This document shows positions 7,691 through 15,191 of a DNA stretch of 30,394 nt, one piece after another. Position 1 is the first letter of the stretch, and every line of letters starts with the position of its first letter. The stretch comes from JBOGTC01 sp050692055 (lineage in GTDB: Bacteria > Chloroflexota > Limnocylindria > QHBO01), in NCBI GenBank assembly GCA_050692055.1, contig JBOGTC010000144.1, positions 1 through 30,394 of the forward strand. Reading direction: 5' to 3'. The position numbers and the translations under genes were made by a program. The notes under the pieces were generated by a model, which saw only the letters and a list, made by a program, of their open reading frames with translations, searched no databases and was not told the DNA's origin.

Positions 7691-7730
7691 AGTTGCCATC
7701 GACGATTCGAACGCCTGTGCTACGTTGAAG

Positions 7731-7744
7731 CGAACAACTGTTCG
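7731..7744. promoter_or_regulatory. LexA-type SOS box upstream of mrfA
   Basis: CGAACAACTGTTCG is a perfect 6-bp inverted repeat with a 2-bp centre and matches the Gram-positive/actinobacterial LexA core GAAC-N4-GTTC. It ends 29 bp before the mrfA ATG and just downstream of a weak -10-like TACGTT, where a bound repressor would block transcription. LexA regulation is inferred from the motif and from the DNA repair function of the genes it precedes. Confidence 0.7.
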
Positions 7745-7773
7745 GTTTAGTCAAGCGCCAACCGGAGGGACCG

Positions 7774-10083
7774 ATGCTGACCGCCCGCCCCACCTCGAGC
7801 GACGAGGCGATCGCCGGCCTCCTGGCCGATCCGGCGCTGCAGCCGATGGTCGCCGCGCATCGCGTCCTCGAGCCGCTGCCGCCGCGCCACGCTCCCTGGC
7901 CGGATGGCATCGACCCCGGGCTGGTTACGGCGCTGCGCGAGCGCGGTATCGAGGCGCCGTACACGCACCAGGCGGCCGCGTTCGCGGCGGCGAGCGCGGG
8001 GCGCAACGTCGTGGTCGTCACGCCCACCGCATCGGGCAAGACGCTGTGCTACAACCTGCCGGTTCTCGACGCGGTGGCGCACGACGAGACGGCGCGCGCC
8101 CTCTACCTGTTCCCCACCAAGGCGCTGGCGGCGGACCAGCTGGTGGAGCTGCGCGCGCTGGCGGAGCTGGCCGGCATCGGTCTCAAGAGCCACACCTACG
8201 ACGGCGACACACCGGCGAACGTGCGCTCCGTGGTACGTGCCGCAGGGCAGGTCGTGATCAGCAACCCGGACATGCTGCACGCCGCGATCCTTCCGCACCA
8301 CACGAAGTGGTTCAAGCTGTTCGAGAACCTGCGCTACGTCGTCATCGACGAGCTGCACACCTACCGCGGCCTGTTCGGCAGCCACGTGGCAAACGTCATC
8401 CGCCGCCTGCGCCGCATCTGCCGCCACTACGGCGCTGATCCGGTCTTCATCTGCGCCAGCGCCACCATCGCCAATCCGCGCGACCTCGCGGAGCGGGTCC
8501 TCGAGGCGCCGGTGACCCTGATCGACGACAACGGCGCGCCGCGCGGCCGCAAGCATGTGCTGATCGTCAACCCGCCGGTCGTCAACCCGCAGCTCGGGAT
8601 CCGGGCCAGCTCGCTGCTCACCGGCCAGCGCCTGGCAGAGCGGCTCATCCGCGACAGCGTGCAGACCATCGCCTTCGCCCGCTCACGCACCGCAGTCGAG
8701 ATCCTCACCACCTACCTGCGCGAGGCGCTGCCGGCTCCGCCCGGCCATCCCTCACCCATCCACGGCTACCGCGGCGGCTACCTGCCCAACGAGCGTCGCG
8801 CGATCGAGGCCGGCCTGCGCGACGGTCGCATTCGCGGCGTGGTGGCCACCAACGCGTTGGAGCTCGGCATCGATATCGGCGGCCTCGATGCCGCCATCAG
8901 CGTCGGCTATCCGGGCACCATCGCCTCCACCTGGCAGCAGATGGGCCGCTCCGGACGCCGCGCCGGGACCAGCCTGTCAATCATGGTCGCGAGCAGCGCG
9001 CCCATCGACCAGTTCCTGGCCGCGCACCCCGAGTACTTCTTCGACCGATCGCCGGAGCACGGTCTCGTCAACCCCGACAACCTGCACCTGCTGCTCAATC
9101 ACCTCAAGGCATCGGCCTTCGAGCTGCCGGTGCCGTCAGCCGAGCGGTTCGGCCTCGACGAGACGCCCACGCTGCTCGATGTCCTGGAGGAGGACGGATT
9201 CCTGCGCCGGGCGGGAGACGATCGGTACTACTGGAGCCAGGAGAACTTTCCGGCATCGGCCTTCAGCCTGCGGTCGGCGGCGCAGGAGAACGTCGTCATC
9301 ATCGACACCACCGGGGATCGCCACCGGGTCATCGGCGAGGTCGACCTGTTCGCCGCGCCCATGCTCGTCCACGAGCAGGCGATCTACATCCACGCCGGGG
9401 CCCAGTTTCACGTCGACCGACTCGACTGGGACGAGCGCAAGGCCTACGTCCGCGCCGTCGACGTCGACTACTACACCGATGCCGACCTGGGCGTGACCCT
9501 CAAGGTGCTCGACGCCTTCGACGAGGTCACCTCCCCAGGGACCGATGCCGATGGCGCGCTGCGCGCGCACGGCGAGGTGATGGTCGCCTGGCACGCCACC
9601 CTGTTCAAGAAGATCAAGTTCCACACCCACGAGAACGTCGGCTGGGGACCGATCAACCTGCCCGAGCAGCAGATGCACACGACCGCCGCGTGGATCGTTC
9701 CGCCACGGGCCGTCGTGGACCGATACGATCGCGAGACGCTGGATGGAGCGCTCATCGGCCTGGCGCGTGTCGCGCGATCGGCCTCGGCGCTGCTCCTGAT
9801 GTGCGACGCCCGCGACCTCGGCGTCCTGGCCCAGGCCCAGGCGCCGCACACGCTGCGGCCCACGCTGTTCGTCTACGACGCGGTCCCCGGCGGCGTCGGC
9901 CTCGCCGAACGGCTCCACCAGCTCAATGCCGAGTTCGTTGCAGCCTGCGTCCGGCTGGTGACCGACTGTCCGTGTCCGGATGGCTGTCCCTCGTGCGTCG
10001 GTCCCGCCACCGAGGTCGGCGATCGGGGCAAGGCCGCCTGCCGGGAGCTGCTCGCCGCCCTGACCAGTGCGAACGCTCGCTGA
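7774..10083 (+). CDS. mrfA: MrfA-type DEAD/DEAH helicase with DUF1998 zinc domain
   Basis: This 769-residue SF2 helicase matches the YprA/MrfA family, whose Bacillus member works with MrfB in excision repair of mitomycin-type DNA damage. RecA-like domain 1 has Walker A TPTASGKT (83-90), DELH (about 191-194) and SAT in CASATIANP. Domain 2 has ATNALELGIDIGGLD and the arginine motif QMGRSGRRAG. The C-terminal third is the MrfA/DUF1998 region ending in the four-cysteine zinc site CPCPDGCPSC (about 731-740). GGAGG lies 5 nt before the ATG. A LexA-type box precedes the gene, and the nuclease gene overlaps its 3' end by 17 bp. Confidence 0.92.
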   Translation: MLTARPTSSDEAIAGLLADPALQPMVAAHRVLEPLPPRHAPWPDGIDPGLVTALRERGIEAPYTHQAAAFAAASAGRNVVVVTPTASGKTLCYNLPVLDAVAHDETARALYLFPTKALAADQLVELRALAELAGIGLKSHTYDGDTPANVRSVVRAAGQVVISNPDMLHAAILPHHTKWFKLFENLRYVVIDELHTYRGLFGSHVANVIRRLRRICRHYGADPVFICASATIANPRDLAERVLEAPVTLIDDNGAPRGRKHVLIVNPPVVNPQLGIRASSLLTGQRLAERLIRDSVQTIAFARSRTAVEILTTYLREALPAPPGHPSPIHGYRGGYLPNERRAIEAGLRDGRIRGVVATNALELGIDIGGLDAAISVGYPGTIASTWQQMGRSGRRAGTSLSIMVASSAPIDQFLAAHPEYFFDRSPEHGLVNPDNLHLLLNHLKASAFELPVPSAERFGLDETPTLLDVLEEDGFLRRAGDDRYYWSQENFPASAFSLRSAAQENVVIIDTTGDRHRVIGEVDLFAAPMLVHEQAIYIHAGAQFHVDRLDWDERKAYVRAVDVDYYTDADLGVTLKVLDAFDEVTSPGTDADGALRAHGEVMVAWHATLFKKIKFHTHENVGWGPINLPEQQMHTTAAWIVPPRAVVDRYDRETLDGALIGLARVARSASALLLMCDARDLGVLAQAQAPHTLRPTLFVYDAVPGGVGLAERLHQLNAEFVAACVRLVTDCPCPDGCPSCVGPATEVGDRGKAACRELLAALTSANAR

Positions 10084-11287
10084 CCGCCTTTCCGCAGTCC
10101 GCGTCCAGGGCGCGGCGGCTTCCCCGATCCCACGCCACGACGACCGGATCGACGTGCTGGCCCGCTGGTTCGACGCGCGCCTCACCACGGAGCCGGATGG
10201 CGTCGCGCTACTCGTTGAGCGCCGGATCGTGCTGGCCGACGAGGTGGTCGACCGGCTGCACGGCCTGGCCGCGGCGACGTACTTCGACACCGAGACGACC
10301 GGCCTGTCGACGGGCGCGGGAACGGTCATCTTCATGGCCGGGCTGGCCCGGCTCGACGACGGCGAGCTCGTCGTGCGGCAGTACCTGCTGCCCGACTATC
10401 CGCACGAGCGTGCGCTCCTGCGCGGTGTCACCGCCGAGCTCGCCTCGGCCCCGCGGATGGTGACCTACAACGGTCGTTCCTTCGACCTGCCGATGCTGGC
10501 CTCGCGACTCGTCGTGCATGGGCTGTTCCGTGACCAGGCGACGCTGCCCGAGGCCCACGACGACCTGCTGCCGATCGCCCGGCGCCTGTGGCGGCGTCCC
10601 CTGGGCGGCGCGCGGCTGGGGCAGGTCGAGTCGGGCGTGCTGGGCGTTCGCCGGAGCTCCGACTGCGCGGGGAGCGAGGTGCCGGACCTATACTTCCGCT
10701 ACCTCCGCGGCGGTTCGCCTGACCTGCTGGCCCAGGTTCTGGATCACAACCTGCAGGACGTGGTCAGCCTAGCGCTGCTGGAGGCGGAGCTGTGCCGCCT
10801 CCGCAGCGGCGGCTGGCGCGGCGCCCGGGTCCTCGATCCACGTGGCATGGCGCTCGACCTGCTGCGCGCCGGCGCAGTGGAGGACGCGCTGGAGCTGGTC
10901 GAAACCGCGCAGGCTGTCAGCGACGACCCGGCGGAAGCGAACGCCATGCGACGGGTCGCCTCGCGGCTGCTCATCGCGCTCGGTCAGATCGACCGCGCGG
11001 AGCAGCTCTGGACGCTCGGGACACGTCGTGCATCGGTCGATGCGGCGTCCGCCTGGATCGAGGTCGCACGGATCAGGGAGCGTCACCGCGCCGACCTCGC
11101 CGGCGCCCTCGAAGCAGCCGCCGCGGCCTCGCGCGTGCTCGATCTCGCCTTTGCGCTTGGACGGGGCGGCAGCCTCGCCGCGGTGGGGCGCACCCGGCTG
11201 CAGGTCGAGGGCCGCCTTCGGCGCCTGAGACGCTGGGTGGCGGCGGCTGAGCGGCGGGCTGCCCGCGAGGCACGCCGCATCGCGTAG
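10067..11287 (+). CDS. mrfB: MrfB-type RNase H-like exonuclease with TPR-like tail
   Basis: This 406-residue protein matches the YprB/MrfB family of DEDD-type exonucleases that partner MrfA. The nuclease domain covers about residues 65-245: the DxE pair in YFDTETTGLSTG (near 72-76), the second aspartate in YNGRSFDLPML and the last aspartate in DHNLQDVVSL. Residues about 255-390 form helical TPR-like repeats, as in the Bacillus protein. The GTG start at 10067 overlaps the mrfA end by 17 bp, so the two are an operon. Helicase plus exonuclease supports lesion unwinding followed by strand degradation. A start a few codons downstream cannot be excluded. Confidence 0.88.
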   Translation: MRTLADRLSAVRVQGAAASPIPRHDDRIDVLARWFDARLTTEPDGVALLVERRIVLADEVVDRLHGLAAATYFDTETTGLSTGAGTVIFMAGLARLDDGELVVRQYLLPDYPHERALLRGVTAELASAPRMVTYNGRSFDLPMLASRLVVHGLFRDQATLPEAHDDLLPIARRLWRRPLGGARLGQVESGVLGVRRSSDCAGSEVPDLYFRYLRGGSPDLLAQVLDHNLQDVVSLALLEAELCRLRSGGWRGARVLDPRGMALDLLRAGAVEDALELVETAQAVSDDPAEANAMRRVASRLLIALGQIDRAEQLWTLGTRRASVDAASAWIEVARIRERHRADLAGALEAAAAASRVLDLAFALGRGGSLAAVGRTRLQVEGRLRRLRRWVAAAERRAAREARRIA

Positions 11288-11297
11288 GCTGGCATCC

Positions 11298-11951
11298 GTG
11301 GACGACGACCAGGGCGACCGGATCATCGCGGCCCAGATCGAGTACTACCGTGCCCGTGCTCCGGAGTACGACGAGACCTTCCGCGGCGCCCACGATCGCT
11401 CGCTCGTCGCGGCCCTCGACGCGTTCGCGCCGCGCGGCGACGTGCTCGAGCTGGCATGCGGCACCGGTGCATGGACCGAGTCGCTGGTGCGCCACCCGGT
11501 CGACTCGGTCCTGGCCGTTGACGCTTCACCGGAGATGCTCGAGTTCCATGCGCGGCGGATTCGAGATCCGCGCGTCACCCGCGTCGTGGCGGACCTCTTC
11601 GGCTGGGTCCCGCCGCGCCGGTTCGACGTGGTGACCTTCGCCTTCTGGATCTCGCACGTGCCACCGGCCCGGCTCGCCTCGTTCTGGGGCACCGTCGCTG
11701 AAGCGCTGGCCGATGGTGGCCGCGTGCTGTTCGTCGACCAGGACACGCGCGGCGCCGGTTGGGAGGACCCGAGCCATGATCCCGACTACCCCACGGTCCA
11801 GCGCCCGCTGCTCGACGGTCGGCGGCACACCGCCATCAAGGTCTATCACGATCCGGCCGACCTTCAGGCGCGGCTCGAAGCGCTGGGCTGGGATGCCCGC
11901 GTGAAGCCGGCCGGTGACGGCTACCTCATCGGCGCGGCGAGGCGCCGGTAG
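11298..11951 (+). CDS. Class I SAM-dependent methyltransferase
   Basis: This 217-residue methyltransferase has a complete Rossmann core. Motif I is LELACGTG (50-57), the acidic residue after beta-2 is in AVDASPEM, and motif IV is in FDVVTFAFWISHVP. It resembles small-molecule methyltransferases of the Methyltransf_11/25 type; substrate unknown. The start is the GTG at 11298, 10 bp after the mrfB stop. TAGGCT (11285-11290), which includes the mrfB TAG, lies 7 nt upstream and looks like a leaderless promoter, so the gene may be transcribed both within the operon and on its own. Confidence 0.85.
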   Translation: MDDDQGDRIIAAQIEYYRARAPEYDETFRGAHDRSLVAALDAFAPRGDVLELACGTGAWTESLVRHPVDSVLAVDASPEMLEFHARRIRDPRVTRVVADLFGWVPPRRFDVVTFAFWISHVPPARLASFWGTVAEALADGGRVLFVDQDTRGAGWEDPSHDPDYPTVQRPLLDGRRHTAIKVYHDPADLQARLEALGWDARVKPAGDGYLIGAARRR

Positions 11952-11969
11952 CGCAGGGTCTTGAATCAG

Positions 11970-12003
11970 CGCTCCGGCGGGCAGGCTCTTGCCCGTGGGA
12001 GCG
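11970..12003. terminator. Hairpin between convergent genes
   Basis: An outer CGCTCC/GGAGCG stem and an inner CGGGCA/TGCCCG stem, separated by a 2x2 internal loop, close on a 6-nt loop. It lies in the 55-bp gap between the convergent methyltransferase and membrane-protein genes, where a bidirectional terminator is expected. There is no U tract, so intrinsic termination is not certain. Confidence 0.5.
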
Positions 12004-12006
12004 GTG

Positions 12007-12519
12007 TCAGCCGGTCCGTGCTGCGAACCAGGGACCGGCCGTGACCAGCGCCCAGATCGTAAAGGCGTAAGCGATGACAATCGCCAGCGAGATGATGATC
12101 CCACCGCCGGCGTCGCCGCCGCCGAACAGCCCGGCCAGGCTGAAGAGGCCGCCGATCGCCGCCAGCACGATGCCAAGGATCCTTGCCCAGCTCTTGCCCG
12201 AGAAAACGTTGATGCCGGCGACGACCTCGGCGATGCCCCACGCGAGGAGGATGACAGCGACGACCCCGAGGATCCCGGCGATCGCGCCACCCACGGCGCC
12301 AGCTTCGGGCGATCCCGCCGCCGCGCCGCTGATGGCGCCGCCAACCACGCTCCCGAAGAGGAAGGCCAGCAGCCCGAAGAGGATGCTGAGGCCGCCGAGC
12401 ACGATGAGGATGACGCCCGCCGCGGTGACGGCCCCGGGCCGCGCCGTGGGGACGAGGGGCGGCGGAGCAGGCGGCAGCGACGTGCTGTCGGGCGGGGGTG
12501 GTGAAGGCGCGGTGGTCAT
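12007..12519 (-). CDS. Glycine-rich multi-span membrane protein
   Basis: This 170-residue protein has a proline-rich cytoplasmic head (1-28) and about four hydrophobic segments: GVILIVLGGLSILFGLLAFLF, GGAIAGILGVVAVILLAWGI, ILGIVLAAIGGLFSLAGLF and GGIIISLAIVIAYAFTIWAL. The arrangement resembles DUF4064/DUF4190-type small membrane proteins of Gram-positive-like bacteria, but I cannot name it firmly. GGAGG lies 9 nt before the ATG. It follows the PfkB kinase gene by 63 bp on the same strand. Function unknown. Confidence 0.75.
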   Translation of the reverse strand: MTTAPSPPPPDSTSLPPAPPPLVPTARPGAVTAAGVILIVLGGLSILFGLLAFLFGSVVGGAISGAAAGSPEAGAVGGAIAGILGVVAVILLAWGIAEVVAGINVFSGKSWARILGIVLAAIGGLFSLAGLFGGGDAGGGIIISLAIVIAYAFTIWALVTAGPWFAARTG

Positions 12520-12582
12520 CTCGCGGGTCCTCCGTATTCCGACGGGCCGTACCTCATCGGCCCGGCGAGGAGAGTCTATCTC

Positions 12583-13455
12583 TCACCATGCCGGGCGGGC
12601 CGCCGCCTGGCGCGCGGCGAGCAGCTCGGCGACGACGCCGCTCGCCAGCTCGGCGGCCGTGCGCAGCCGTTGGCCACCTCCCAGCGACACCAGCAGCAGA
12701 GCCGCGAACGCGTCCCCGGCTCCGACGTTCTCCGCCGCCTCCACCACGGCAGGCGCCGGCTGACGCCACCGAGCGCCATTGCCCTCATCGAGCCAGGCGC
12801 CGTCAGGGCCCGCCGTCACGACGAGCATCGGCCCGGAACCAATCCAGGCTCTCAGGGCCGCGAGTGCCATCTCCGCATCCGATGCATCGGCCAGGAGATC
12901 CTCTGCCGAAGCCACGAGCACGTCGAGCGTGCCGACCTCGGTGCGCAGCACAGCGTCCAGCGAGGCCAGGGTGACCGGCTCGACCACGGCCCGCTCCTCC
13001 AGGGACCTGAGCCAGCCCTGAAGTCCCGCGCCGACCACCGCGCCCGCCGTTTCTGTGCGCAGCCGCGCGACCGTCGAGGGATCGACCTCGCCCAACACCG
13101 GCGCCACCAGGACGGCGCGTGGCTCCACCGGCAGCGTCCGCGGCAGAGAGATCGCTGGTCCGCGATGCAGAAGCCGCAGCCGACGACCTGCATCCGCCTC
13201 CTGGTGCTCGAAGGTGATGGAGTGGCCGGACTCGCTGCGCGCTGCCAGCCGCACGCGGGACCGCAACCGGCGCTTCAGGCCGGCCACCTCTCGCTCCTCC
13301 CCCGAGCTGGTGATGAGGGCAACCTCGTGACCGCGCATGGCCGCCGCCAGGCTGGCGTAGCGGGCCGCGCCGCCGGCGCGGCGGCTCGTGCCGAAGCGGT
13401 CGATGGTGAGGCCGCCCACGACGAGCAGGTCGACCGGCGGCCGTGACGTCAGCAT
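12583..13455 (-). CDS. PfkB-family carbohydrate/nucleoside kinase
   Basis: This 290-residue ribokinase-fold enzyme transfers phosphate from ATP to a sugar or nucleoside hydroxyl. The N-terminal substrate motif is RRAGGAARYASLAAAMRG (near 25-42), and the catalytic signature ENVGAGDAFAALLLVS is near residue 250, with its aspartate as base. It is at the short end for the family. Specificity is not evident. Its ATG is only 17 bp from the divergent ATG at 13473, with no Shine-Dalgarno; GATGAT on its strand ends 6 nt upstream, suggesting a leaderless start. The membrane-protein gene follows on the same strand. Confidence 0.85.
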   Translation of the reverse strand: MLTSRPPVDLLVVGGLTIDRFGTSRRAGGAARYASLAAAMRGHEVALITSSGEEREVAGLKRRLRSRVRLAARSESGHSITFEHQEADAGRRLRLLHRGPAISLPRTLPVEPRAVLVAPVLGEVDPSTVARLRTETAGAVVGAGLQGWLRSLEERAVVEPVTLASLDAVLRTEVGTLDVLVASAEDLLADASDAEMALAALRAWIGSGPMLVVTAGPDGAWLDEGNGARWRQPAPAVVEAAENVGAGDAFAALLLVSLGGGQRLRTAAELASGVVAELLAARQAAARPAW

Positions 13456-13472
13456 CGGTCTATCATCGGTCC

Positions 13473-13796
13473 ATGACCAAGCTCTTCTTCTACGAGCTCC
13501 ACGAAGGCGCCACCGATCTCATGACCGATGCGCTGCTCGTCAGCGAAGCCGACCACGCTCCGGAGCGGTTCGCCGAGATGGTGAATGCCGCGCGCGGAGC
13601 GGTGATCGAGACGTTCGAGGAGGACACGCTGGTCGCGGCGATCGCGCGCGAGCTCGAGCGCAGCCATGGCTTCACGTACATCGGCGACGAGAAGCTGCAT
13701 GCCTCGATGAGCGTCGGGATCGAGGAGAAGGACACGTACCTCGTCGAGCAGAGCGACGAGTACCGTTCCATCGTGGCCGAGATGGAGCGAGCCTGA
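13473..13796 (+). CDS. Conserved-looking hypothetical protein (107 aa)
   Basis: This small acidic protein begins MTKLFFYELHEGATD and has no signal peptide or membrane segment. It reads as alternating strands and helices, with an ATLVAAIARELER-like helix and a VGIEEKDTYLVEQSDEYRSIV end. I do not recognise a family. The ATG at 13473 is chosen because TATCAT (13461-13466) ends 6 nt upstream, the same geometry as other starts here; an upstream GTG at 13443 would run into the divergent kinase gene. Composition and codon bias support a real gene. Confidence 0.7.
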   Translation: MTKLFFYELHEGATDLMTDALLVSEADHAPERFAEMVNAARGAVIETFEEDTLVAAIARELERSHGFTYIGDEKLHASMSVGIEEKDTYLVEQSDEYRSIVAEMERA

Positions 13797-13843
13797 TCGA
13801 GGCGCTTCGCCGCGGGTCGCCGCGGCTGGCGCGCAGCCGCGTT

Positions 13844-14048
13844 GCCGCGTTGCCGCCGCGTTGCCCCCGCGAACGCCGCCACGTCGCCGCATTGCATGAG
13901 ATGGAGGTAACGGGGAAGAAGACGGCGTTGAAGGCCTCAACTTCCCCGTACGTTGCATAGGGTGACGGCAGCGGGGAAGCAGTCCCTGATGTCGGCCTCT
14001 TCTTCCCCGATACCTTCATGTGGTGCAACGCCGCCGCGTTGCCGCCGC
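13844..14048. repeat. Tandem 61-bp palindromic units flanked by 16-bp direct repeats
   Basis: This 295-bp gap between convergent genes contains two tandem copies of a 61-bp unit starting at 13892 and 13953. In both, TTGCAT is at offset 0, CGGGGAAG at 19, GGCCTC at 41 and CTTCCCCG at 49, so each unit can fold on CGGGGAAG/CTTCCCCG. The second copy runs into TGCAA at 14024-14028, which gives a third TTGCA-N-CGGGGAAG match with the same spacing on the other strand. GCCGCGTTGCCGCCGC flanks the block exactly at 13844-13859 and 14033-14048. It could be a MITE/REP-like element or bidirectional terminators. No gene is seen here. Confidence 0.6.
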
Positions 14049-14091
14049 ATCTCGCCGGCGGTTCCCCGCGACTCGCCGCCCGGCCCGCCGC

Positions 14092-15186
14092 TCAGCGACC
14101 CACGTTGAACAGGATCTGGAGCACGTCGCCGTCCCGCACGGCATAGGCCTTGCCCTCTTGTCGCAGCAGGCCGCGCCTGCGGGCCTCGGCCATCGATCCG
14201 CACTCCATCAGGTCCTCGTAGGGAACCACCTCGGCGCGGATGAAGCCTCGCGCCAGGTCGGAATGGATCGCGCCGGCCGCATCCACCGCCGAGGCACCGC
14301 GACGCAGCGTCCAGGCTCGGCACTCGTCCTCGCCGGCGGTGAAGAAGCTGAACAACCTCAGCAGCCCGTAGGTGAGGCGGATGACCCGGCCGCGGGACGG
14401 CTCGGCGATGCCGAGGTCGTCCATGAACAGGCGTGCGTCCTCCTCGGGCAGGTCGCCGATCTCCGCCTCGATCTTGCCGGCCAGCACCGCCACGTCCGAC
14501 GCCGGCTGGGCGTAGCGCTCGCGACCTGCCGCCTCGAGGGCCGCGGCGTCCGGCAGCCGCGACTCGTCCACGTTGATCAGCACGAGGACCGGCTTTTGGG
14601 TCAGGAACCGATAGCCGCGCAGCAGCCGCTCGTCGTCCTCGCCCAGGTCGAGGGCCCGAATCGGCCTTCCCTCGGAGAGCGGCGTCAGGATGCGCTCGAG
14701 CACGTCCTGCTCGCGCGCCGCGAGATCGCGCTCGGACTGTGAACCGTGCCGGGCCTGCGTCTTCAGCTTCTCGAGCCGCTTCTCGATGACGGACAGGTCC
14801 GCCACGGTAAGCTCGAGATCGAGCTCATCGACGTCCCGCCACGGATCGGCCGGGGCTGCACTCGTGGGGTCGTCGAAGGCACGGGTGACGTGCAGCAGGG
14901 CATCGGCGTTGCGGATCTGGGCCAGCACGTCGGGCTGGATCGTGCCCTCGCGCGCCGCGCCGGCTGGGATCGCGACATCGGCGTAGGTGACGTCGGCATG
15001 GGTGGTCTTCTTCGGACTGAACAGCTCGGACAGGCGGTCGACGCGCTGGTCCGGCACCTTTACCACGGCCAGGTTGGGGGCCGCGCGCCCGCCAGAGAAC
15101 CCACCCGTCTCGGCGTGCCCGCCGGTGAGCGCGTTGAAGACGGTGGTCTTGCCGCTGCCCGGGAGGCCGACGATGGTGACCTGCAT
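14092..15186 (-). CDS. ychF: YchF/OLA1-family ribosome-associated ATPase
   Basis: This 364-residue protein has exactly the usual YchF length. It is a universally conserved translation- and stress-related P-loop protein that prefers ATP over GTP. The P-loop is GLPGSGKTT (7-15). The specificity motif near residue 203 is NVDE rather than the GTPase NKxD, the hallmark of YchF. A coiled coil follows the switch region, and a TGS domain closes the protein (from about 280, ending AYAVRDGDVLQILFNVG). The start follows the dehydrogenase stop by 5 bp. The open frame extends far upstream but only as a shadow of the dehydrogenase gene. Confidence 0.95.
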   Translation of the reverse strand: MQVTIVGLPGSGKTTVFNALTGGHAETGGFSGGRAAPNLAVVKVPDQRVDRLSELFSPKKTTHADVTYADVAIPAGAAREGTIQPDVLAQIRNADALLHVTRAFDDPTSAAPADPWRDVDELDLELTVADLSVIEKRLEKLKTQARHGSQSERDLAAREQDVLERILTPLSEGRPIRALDLGEDDERLLRGYRFLTQKPVLVLINVDESRLPDAAALEAAGRERYAQPASDVAVLAGKIEAEIGDLPEEDARLFMDDLGIAEPSRGRVIRLTYGLLRLFSFFTAGEDECRAWTLRRGASAVDAAGAIHSDLARGFIRAEVVPYEDLMECGSMAEARRRGLLRQEGKAYAVRDGDVLQILFNVGR

Positions 15187-15191
15187 CGGCC

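Noticed and set aside
7708..7720. Possible second SOS half-site (CGAAC...GTGC)
   Set aside because: The right half does not match GTTCG; only the site at 7731-7744 is symmetric.
7700..7725. TTCGAAC stretch resembling a tRNA T-loop
   Set aside because: The flanking bases do not form a T-stem on either strand, and no acceptor or anticodon arms are present.
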